Shown here: positions 58,587 to 64,000 of the stretch, one piece after another
How the letters are laid out: every line of letters begins with the position of its first letter
How positions within the stretch are numbered: position 1 is the first letter of the stretch
NCBI GenBank assembly: GCA_963844325.1
Contig: CAWJNV010000002.1
Location: 4,278,001 to 4,342,000, forward strand
Reading direction: 5' to 3'
DNA length: 64,000 nt
From: CADCTQ01 sp963844325
GTDB lineage: Bacteria; Bacteroidota; Bacteroidia; Cytophagales; 172606-1
The notes under the pieces: model-generated
Told to the model about the DNA's origin: nothing
The model's database searches: none
What the model saw: only the letters and a program-made list of their open reading frames with translations
Position numbers and translations under genes: made by a program

Positions 58587-59210
58587 ATGTACGCGATCAA
58601 ATACTTCTTCACTGCCCTGCTGCTCGTAACGTCGCTTGCGGCGCCCGGCCAGGAGGGTACCCCCGGCGACTACGCCAAACTGTTGCGGAAAGAACGGGCC
58701 AAAAAGGACCAGCACTTCCGCAGGGACGACGACTCCCCCATTCCGGCGGCGGAACGGCGGGCCTTTAGGGGCTTGCACTACTTCCCGGCCGATGCCGCCT
58801 GCAAAGTACCGGCTACCTTCGTGCGGGATTCCTCGCAGGCGCCCTTCAAGATGAAAACCTCCACCAGCCGCCTCCCCGAGTACCGGAAATACGGTGAACT
58901 GCACTTCCAACTGGCCGGCAAACCCCTCGTGCTCACCGTGTACCAGAATCTTGAACTGATCAAACAGGAAAAATACCGCGATTACCTGTTCATTCCCTTC
59001 ACCGACGAAACCAACGGCCACGACACCTACGGCGGGGGCCGCTACCTGGATTTCCGCATCCCGGCCACCCCCCGGGTGACCCTCGATTTCAACCAGGCCT
59101 ACAACCCCTACTGCGCCTACGGGGGCGCCTACTCCTGCCCGATCCCGCCGGCCGAAAACGCCCTTCCCCTGGCCGTGGCGGCCGGCGAAAAAACCTACCA
59201 GGAACACTGA
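58587..59210 (+). CDS. DUF1684 family exported protein
   Basis: A 207-aa protein with a signal peptide (MYAIKYFFTALLLVTSLAAP). KERAKKDQHFRRDDDSPIPA, FRGLHYFPADAACKVPATF, LVLTVYQN, YLFIPFTDETNGHDTYGGGR, YLDFRIPA and DFNQAYNPYCAYGGAYSCPI all match DUF1684, a periplasmic beta-barrel-like family of unknown function with an invariant YNPxCAY motif. The start was placed at the signal peptide and agrees with the promoter box 6 nt upstream. It is followed after 12 nt by the SIS-domain isomerase gene, probably in one operon. Confidence 0.88.
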   Translation: MYAIKYFFTALLLVTSLAAPGQEGTPGDYAKLLRKERAKKDQHFRRDDDSPIPAAERRAFRGLHYFPADAACKVPATFVRDSSQAPFKMKTSTSRLPEYRKYGELHFQLAGKPLVLTVYQNLELIKQEKYRDYLFIPFTDETNGHDTYGGGRYLDFRIPATPRVTLDFNQAYNPYCAYGGAYSCPIPPAENALPLAVAAGEKTYQEH

Positions 59211-59222
59211 CCCTCAATTCCC

Positions 59223-59792
59223 ATGCAACACTACCTTTCCCAGTACATCCAGGCCCAGAAAGCCGCCCTTGACTCGATTCCGCTCGGCCAGGTCGAACAA
59301 CTCATCCAGAAGCTGCGCCAGGTCTGGCAGGAAGACCGGCAACTGTTCGTGTGCGGCAACGGCGGCAGCGCGGCCAACGCGTCGCACTTCATCACCGACC
59401 TCGGCAAAGGCGCCTCCGATAAGCTCAGCAAACGGTTCCGCTGCCTGTCGCTCAACGACAACGTAAGCTGGATGACGGCCCTGGGCAACGACTACAGCTA
59501 CGACGAAGTGTTCTCCCGGCAACTGGCCAATTTCGCCCGTCCCGGCGACCTGCTGCTTACCATGAGCGTCAGCGGCAGTTCGCCCAACCTGGTGAAGGCC
59601 GTAGAATGGGCCCGGCAGCACGGCGTGTACTCGGTGGCCCTGGTGGGCGGCAAACGGGGCCGCCTCGCCGAAATCGCCGACTTCGTGGTTGCCATCGACG
59701 CCACGCACTACGGCCGCGTGGAAGACGCCCACATGGGCATCTGCCACATGCTCTGCTACGCCTTCATGGAACGGGAGGAACTGAAGGGGTAA
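59223..59792 (+). CDS. SIS-domain sugar-phosphate isomerase (GmhA-like)
   Basis: A 189-aa protein. The SIS fold shows FVCGNGGSAANASHFITDL near residues 42-60, LLLTMSVSGSSPNLVKAVEW (SGSSPN ligand loop), and the family end VEDAHMGICHMLCYAF. This is the pattern of D-sedoheptulose-7-phosphate isomerase GmhA and its relatives, which start heptose synthesis for surface polysaccharides. Other sugar phosphates are possible. Second gene after DUF1684. Confidence 0.85.
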   Translation: MQHYLSQYIQAQKAALDSIPLGQVEQLIQKLRQVWQEDRQLFVCGNGGSAANASHFITDLGKGASDKLSKRFRCLSLNDNVSWMTALGNDYSYDEVFSRQLANFARPGDLLLTMSVSGSSPNLVKAVEWARQHGVYSVALVGGKRGRLAEIADFVVAIDATHYGRVEDAHMGICHMLCYAFMEREELKG

Positions 59793-59915
59793 TAGTGGTT
59801 CGTTGTTCGTTGTTGGTTGTTCGTAACGTGCTGATTCACGGTTGATACAGAATGACCAAATACGTAATTATGAAGTCATTTCAGCATAAGTTTCCTGTCT
59901 TACGTCTCCTGCCTC

Positions 59916-60470
59916 ATGTCTATTGAAGATTCTTTTCCTGCGTTGCGCACGGAGCGGTTCATCCTGCGGCGGATCGGGCCGGCCGATACCCCCCGGGTCT
60001 TCGAGGGGTTGTCGCACCCGGAGGTGATCCGGTACTACGGCGTGTCGTACCGCACGCTGGAGGAAACGCAGGAACAAATGAACTGGTACGAGTGCCTGCT
60101 CGAAAGCCGGACGGGCCGCTGGTGGGCCATCTGCCACGCGCATGAGCCCGACCTGCTCATCGGCGCCTGTGGCTTCAACGAGTGGCACCGGGTGCACAAC
60201 CGCACGGAAGTCGGCTACTGGCTGCTGCCCGCCTGCTGGGGCCAGGGCATCATGACCGAGTGCCTGCCGGTCATTCTCCACCACGGCTTTACGGCCATGC
60301 ACCTGCACCGGATCGTGGCCGTCATCGAACCCGCCAACGACGCCAGTTCCCGCCTCCTGCAAAAGCTGGGGTTCCGCTACGAAGGCACCCTCCGCCAATG
60401 CGAACGCAAAAACGGCGCCTACATCGACCACGCCTACTACGCGCTGCTGAAGGGGGAGTTAGAGAATTAG
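59916..60470 (+). CDS. GNAT N-acetyltransferase of the RimJ/RimL type
   Basis: A 184-aa enzyme. LRTERFILRRIGPADTPRVF starts the fold; DLLIGACGFNEWHRVHNRTE and VGYWLLPACWGQGIMTECLP hold the acetyl-CoA motif (WGQGIM); VAVIEPANDASSRLLQKLGF and RYEGTLRQCERKNGAYIDHA finish it. Such enzymes acetylate N-termini, small amines or antibiotics; the substrate here cannot be told. Its stop codon lies inside a low-complexity repeat. Confidence 0.9.
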   Translation: MSIEDSFPALRTERFILRRIGPADTPRVFEGLSHPEVIRYYGVSYRTLEETQEQMNWYECLLESRTGRWWAICHAHEPDLLIGACGFNEWHRVHNRTEVGYWLLPACWGQGIMTECLPVILHHGFTAMHLHRIVAVIEPANDASSRLLQKLGFRYEGTLRQCERKNGAYIDHAYYALLKGELEN

Positions 60471-60733
60471 AGAGTTAGAGGGTTTGGGAGTTTGAGCGTG
60501 GGGTGGGGGCGGGTTTGTACAGGTTTTACCCCTTTCCCGGCGTACGAATGAATTTGGTTTTTGGTAAGTTCTCCCCATACCCTCCGTGTCACTCCGTGCT
60601 TTTCGTGTCTCCGTGGTTATCCTTTTTTCATCCCAACCCCAATTGTCTGTACAAGTATAACCTGGTACAGACGCTCAAACTCCCAAATTCCCCAACTCCC
60701 AAACTCCTTACTTCTCAAACTCCCTAATTCCCC
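60455..60733. repeat. Low-complexity inverted repeat between convergent genes
   Basis: The left arm (60455-60499, GAGTTAGAG-type words) ends with GGGAGTTTGAGCGT (60486-60499), exactly complementary to ACGCTCAAACTCCC (60671-60684). The right arm continues with complementary words to 60733. The loop of about 170 bp contains GTACAGG and CTGTACAAG as a possible inner pair. The structure overlaps both stop codons and may terminate both genes. Confidence 0.7.
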
Positions 60734-63123
60734 ACCTTCACCCGCTGCGTTCCGCCCTTCAGGTCCAGTTCTTTGCCGTTCCAGCGGAGCTTGCCGGTAA
60801 GGCCGGGGGGCAGCGTGACCGTGCCGGTCAGTTGTCCCTTGGGGCCGCGCCTGAAGTCGACGCTGACGGGTCCGTCGGGGTGCGGCAGGGTACCGCGGGC
60901 CCACTCCAGCGAACCCAGCTGGGGCTGGATCAGGACCGTCCGGAAACCGGGGCTGCCGGGCGTAATGCCGCATACCAGGCTCAGCAGGTGGTAGTTGGGG
61001 CTGGCGCTCCAGGCGTGGCAGTCGGAACGGGGCTGCACTTCCCACTCCGAAAACGTGCTCAACCCGTTTTGCAGCATGTTGCGCCAGGGCTGGAGCTGCG
61101 CCACGTACCGGTCGCCGAGGCCCGCCTTCTGCATGGCGTTGAACAGGTAGAACTGGAAGTACAGTTCGCAGGGCACCAGCGACGTGTCGGCCAGGGTGCG
61201 CCCGAGCAGGGCTGCCCCTTCGGCGGCGGGTACGGCGTCGGTGAGCACGGCCAGGGCGTTGGCGTGCTGGCTGAAAGACCTTTTGCCCGGCGTATCGGCG
61301 AAAAGGCCGCGGCCCGGGTCGTAACACAGCCGGCGGGTTGCTTCCTTGAGTTGCCGGGCCGTTTGCCGGTAGCCGGCCGCCTCTTCCCGGAAGCCGTAGT
61401 GTTCAAACAGCGGCGCCAGTTCGTCGAGGCCGTGGGCCAGGAACAGCGAATGCACGGCCATGCCTTTGCTTTCGGAAACCGTGAGAATGTTCTCGCGGGG
61501 GTACTGCGAATCCACGAAGTCGAGGTAGGGCAGCGCCGGCACCAGCCCGTCGCGGTCCACCTGCCGCGTCATCCAGGCGAACACCGTGCGGATGCCCGGC
61601 AGGAAGGACCGCACGAACGCGTCGTCGCGGCGGTGCGTCCAGTAATCCTTCACCATCAGCGCCCACACCACCGAGAACAGGGGCGTGTACTGCGGCAGTT
61701 CCGAAGGGTAGCGGCTCATGGTAATGCCCTCGGGGTTACGCGACCAGTCGCCCAGGCAAATGGCGTTGCGCATGAGCCGGTCGTCGCCCGACACGTAGAG
61801 CGACACCAGGGCCTGGATGCGGGTGTCGCCGAAATACTGCAACTGTTCGTAGTAGGGGCAATCCATGTACGTTTCGTGGGCGCAGAGCCGGGCCGTGCGC
61901 CAGCTGGCCGTCCAGATGCGCCCCAGATCGGGCGAATCACTCTCAAACCTGGCATTTTCGGTGAACGGGTAGGCCGAAAAGCGGCTCCGCAGGTCCTCCA
62001 CCCGCAGCGGCGCTTCGCCGGTTTGCACCTCCAGCTTCACGTAGCGGAACGTGCGGAACCACAACGGCGAAAACAGCCGTCCCTGTCCCCCGTCGGGCAT
62101 GAATACGTCGTAGATGCCGAGGATGTCGGCGCTGTCGGTCTGGTCGCGGTGCACCTTAATGTTGCGGTAGAGCCGCTTCGATTCGGCCAGGTTGAACGGC
62201 GCCTCGGCGTAGGTGAGCCGCACGGTGCTGCCCTTGCCGCCGCTCACCACCAGTTCGGGGTAGCCCATCGTGAGCACGCCCTGGTCGAGCAGCAGGGCGG
62301 CTTTCGTGCGCGGCGGCACCGTCACCGGCGACGCTCCTTGAATAAATGCAGCATCCGCTTGCACGCCTTCGGCCCGGCGCAGGGCCGCAAACCGCTGGGG
62401 CCGGTCTTCCAGCATCGGGATTTGCCGGGGCACGAGCGTCCACTGGGTGGGGTTGGTGAGGTTGGGCGGGTAGCCCGGGCCGATCACGCGGGGGGCCAGC
62501 CAGCCGCCGTCGTCGAAAGCCGCTTCCTGCCAGCCCCAGGGGTAGTTGTCGGCCCGCAGGCTGTCGAGGGCGCCGCCCACGTAGTACTGGTAGAACAGCC
62601 GCGGGTCGGCGGGCCGGAACACCACGGGCTGGTAGGCATTGTTCTGCGTGACCCGCCACGCGGGTCCGGTGTTAGCGGCCTGTTCGGCTTCGGCATTGCC
62701 CTGGAGCATGAACGCGGTGCGGTAGGTCATCTGGGCGTAGGGCACGTGTTCCCCGCCGTTCCAGACCACGGCCGCCAGCACGTTCTTGCCGGCCTTCAGG
62801 TGCGGGGCGAGGTTTACCGTTTCGTAAAACCAGTGGTTGAGGTCGCCGCGGGCCGGGCCCAGGCTCACCTGCCGGCCGTTCACGTACAGCTTGTAGCGGT
62901 TGTCGGCCGACACGTGCACCACGAAAGAATCGGGTTTGGCGGCCAGTTCGAGCGTTTTGCGGAAGTGGAACACGCCGTATTCGCCGCCCGGGGCGGCAGG
63001 GTGGGCAATCCAGCGGGCCGGCCAGGGCCTTTTCAGCAGCAGGGGATTGATGGTTTGGGCGGGACCGGGGAGCATGCTGCACAGGAACAGCAGCCCGGGC
63101 AGGCATCGGAAAAAAAACTTCAT
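60724..63123 (-). CDS. Alpha-L-rhamnosidase-like glycoside hydrolase (GH78-type)
   Basis: A 799-aa exported protein with signal peptide (MKFFFRCLPGLLFLCSMLPG). WPARWIAHPAAPGGEYGVFH and a beta-sandwich with VSADNRYKLYVNGRQVSLGP precede a long six-hairpin alpha/alpha barrel (LPYLDFVDSQYPRENILTVS, AHETYMDCPYYEQLQYFGDT). A C-terminal beta domain holds SEWEVQPRSDCHAWSASPNY, the DCHAWS pattern of GH78. The acidic pair in DCPYYEQLQY is the probable catalytic region. It would release alpha-L-rhamnose from plant-like glycans. An N-terminal extension to 63204 is possible but the signal starts here. Monocistronic, divergent from fabH. Confidence 0.85.
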   Translation of the reverse strand: MKFFFRCLPGLLFLCSMLPGPAQTINPLLLKRPWPARWIAHPAAPGGEYGVFHFRKTLELAAKPDSFVVHVSADNRYKLYVNGRQVSLGPARGDLNHWFYETVNLAPHLKAGKNVLAAVVWNGGEHVPYAQMTYRTAFMLQGNAEAEQAANTGPAWRVTQNNAYQPVVFRPADPRLFYQYYVGGALDSLRADNYPWGWQEAAFDDGGWLAPRVIGPGYPPNLTNPTQWTLVPRQIPMLEDRPQRFAALRRAEGVQADAAFIQGASPVTVPPRTKAALLLDQGVLTMGYPELVVSGGKGSTVRLTYAEAPFNLAESKRLYRNIKVHRDQTDSADILGIYDVFMPDGGQGRLFSPLWFRTFRYVKLEVQTGEAPLRVEDLRSRFSAYPFTENARFESDSPDLGRIWTASWRTARLCAHETYMDCPYYEQLQYFGDTRIQALVSLYVSGDDRLMRNAICLGDWSRNPEGITMSRYPSELPQYTPLFSVVWALMVKDYWTHRRDDAFVRSFLPGIRTVFAWMTRQVDRDGLVPALPYLDFVDSQYPRENILTVSESKGMAVHSLFLAHGLDELAPLFEHYGFREEAAGYRQTARQLKEATRRLCYDPGRGLFADTPGKRSFSQHANALAVLTDAVPAAEGAALLGRTLADTSLVPCELYFQFYLFNAMQKAGLGDRYVAQLQPWRNMLQNGLSTFSEWEVQPRSDCHAWSASPNYHLLSLVCGITPGSPGFRTVLIQPQLGSLEWARGTLPHPDGPVSVDFRRGPKGQLTGTVTLPPGLTGKLRWNGKELDLKGGTQRVKVGN

Positions 63124-63264
63124 AAAAGGCGTTGCAGGGGAAACCCTCCGGAAACACCCGGCAGGGGTTTTAAACATAGTATTCCCGCACTCTTTGCGTG
63201 TCATGTGGCATCCTGCACGGCAAAAGAGTGGTCGGGGCAGCCCGTCCCTCCGCGTGAGTTTTTC

Positions 63265-63272
63265 TATTTTTG
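63265..63272 (+). promoter_or_regulatory. Promoter box of fabH
   Basis: TATTTTTG, perfect TAnnTTTG, ending 14 nt before the fabH ATG. Confidence 0.55.
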
Positions 63273-63286
63273 CGCAAATTCACGCT

Positions 63287-64000
63287 ATGCTTTTTTCCAA
63301 AATCACCGGCGTAGGACACTACGTACCGGAACGGGTGGTGACCAACCAGGAACTCGAACAGTACATGAGCACCACCGACGCCTGGATCCGCGAACGGACC
63401 GGCATCCAGGAACGCCGCTATTTCAAGCCCGGTACCGATACGGTAGCCAACATGGGTACCCGGGCCGCGCGGGTGGCGCTCGAACGGGCCGGCCTCCAGC
63501 CCCGCGACGTGGACTTTATCGTGTTTGCTTCCATCACGCCCGACTACTACTTCCCGGGCGGCGGGGTAATCGTGCAGCGCGAACTGGGCCTGGAAACGGT
63601 GGGCGCCCTCGACGTCCGCAACCAGTGCTCGGGCTTCCTCTACGCCCTGTCGGTGGCCGACCAGTTCATCAAGGGCGGCATGTACCGGACCATCCTGGTC
63701 ATTGGTTCCGAAATCCAGTCTTCGCTCATCGACCTGAGCGACAAGGGACGGGCCATGGCGGTGATTTTCGGGGACGGCGCCGGGGCGGTGGTGTTGCAGG
63801 CAACCGAAGACCCGCAGCACCGCATTCTGTCTACGCACCTCCACGCCGACGGGCGGCACGCCGAGGAACTGATGGTGAAGGACCCGGGCAGCAGCCGGGC
63901 CGGCCGCTGGATCACGAAAGAAACGGTTGAGGCGGGGGGCACCGACCCGTACATGAACGGGCAGGCAGTATTCAAACAGGCGGTGATCCGCTTTCCGGAA
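63287..64000 (+). CDS. fabH: 3-oxoacyl-ACP synthase III, 5' part (runs off the window)
   Basis: The first 238 codons of a beta-ketoacyl-ACP synthase III, in frame to the last base. ITGVGHYVPERVVTNQELEQ, the DAWIRERTGIQERRY segment, the catalytic Cys114 in VRNQCSGFLYALSVAD and FGDGAGAVVLQ follow the family closely. It condenses acetyl-CoA (or a branched starter) with malonyl-ACP to begin fatty acid synthesis. The His and Asn of the active site are beyond the window. Some relatives act in polyketide or alkene pathways, which cannot be excluded. Confidence 0.93.
   Translation, partial: MLFSKITGVGHYVPERVVTNQELEQYMSTTDAWIRERTGIQERRYFKPGTDTVANMGTRAARVALERAGLQPRDVDFIVFASITPDYYFPGGGVIVQRELGLETVGALDVRNQCSGFLYALSVADQFIKGGMYRTILVIGSEIQSSLIDLSDKGRAMAVIFGDGAGAVVLQATEDPQHRILSTHLHADGRHAEELMVKDPGSSRAGRWITKETVEAGGTDPYMNGQAVFKQAVIRFPE

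Noticed and set aside
60832..63930. A 1032-codon open frame antisense to the rhamnosidase gene that runs into the fabH region
   Set aside because: It is a shadow frame in GC-rich DNA, in a different register from fabH and without any recognisable domain; the opposite strand encodes a clear enzyme.

Overview
The window looks like chromosome of a fairly GC-rich member of the Bacteroidota. The support is internal: promoter boxes of the TAnnTTTG type (several perfect), few Shine-Dalgarno sequences, two secreted proteins with C-terminal sorting domains of the type IX secretion kind, two giant hybrid two-component regulators with C-terminal AraC helices, and many families typical of the phylum (DUF3667, DM13, DUF547, DUF2652, DUF3841, PaiB-like). 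I cannot name the genus from sequence alone. No rRNA, tRNA or CRISPR array was seen.

Layout. 0.3-20 kb is a GC-rich block of envelope, redox and stress genes: DUF3667 membrane protein, a sensor kinase/response regulator pair, an outer-membrane-like protein, a DM13 lipoprotein, a DUF547/flavoprotein/4Fe-4S membrane protein operon, three glycosyltransferases, an AraC regulator with an AhpD-like and a SnoaL-like protein, methionine sulfoxide reductases A and B, and a DUF2652 protein. Six copies of one palindrome (TGTCG-N6-CGACA) sit in the promoters of this block, each at the same distance from a TAnnTTTG-like box, in two cases on both sides. This looks like one undescribed regulon and is the main finding. 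20-31.6 kb carries two secreted proteins, the two hybrid regulators back to back, a truncated globin and a CsgG/LpoB-like protein.

31.6-45 kb is an accessory island, visibly more AT-rich in most genes and full of wreckage: a decapitated GNAT gene, an hsdM gene with a small kinase-like gene and a broken hsdS, IS630 and IS256 remnants, a sugar-isomerase remnant, a 42-bp palindrome, a 960-aa secreted beta-helix/PA14 protein and an AT-rich DNA-binding-like membrane protein. An AraC gene divergent from a GH36 alpha-galactosidase closes it.

47-64 kb returns to GC-rich sequence: an aromatic-type flavoprotein monooxygenase under a TetR regulator with two matching operators, an ABC permease pseudogene, the TrkH/TrkA potassium uptake pair, carbonic anhydrase, an orphan RES-domain toxin, DUF1684 plus a SIS-domain isomerase, an acetyltransferase, an alpha-L-rhamnosidase-like enzyme and the start of fabH, which runs off the window end. 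Several junctions hold low-complexity inverted repeats, and six genes, four of them certain or probable regulators, have a promoter box ending only 2-6 nt before the start codon, suggesting leaderless mRNAs.
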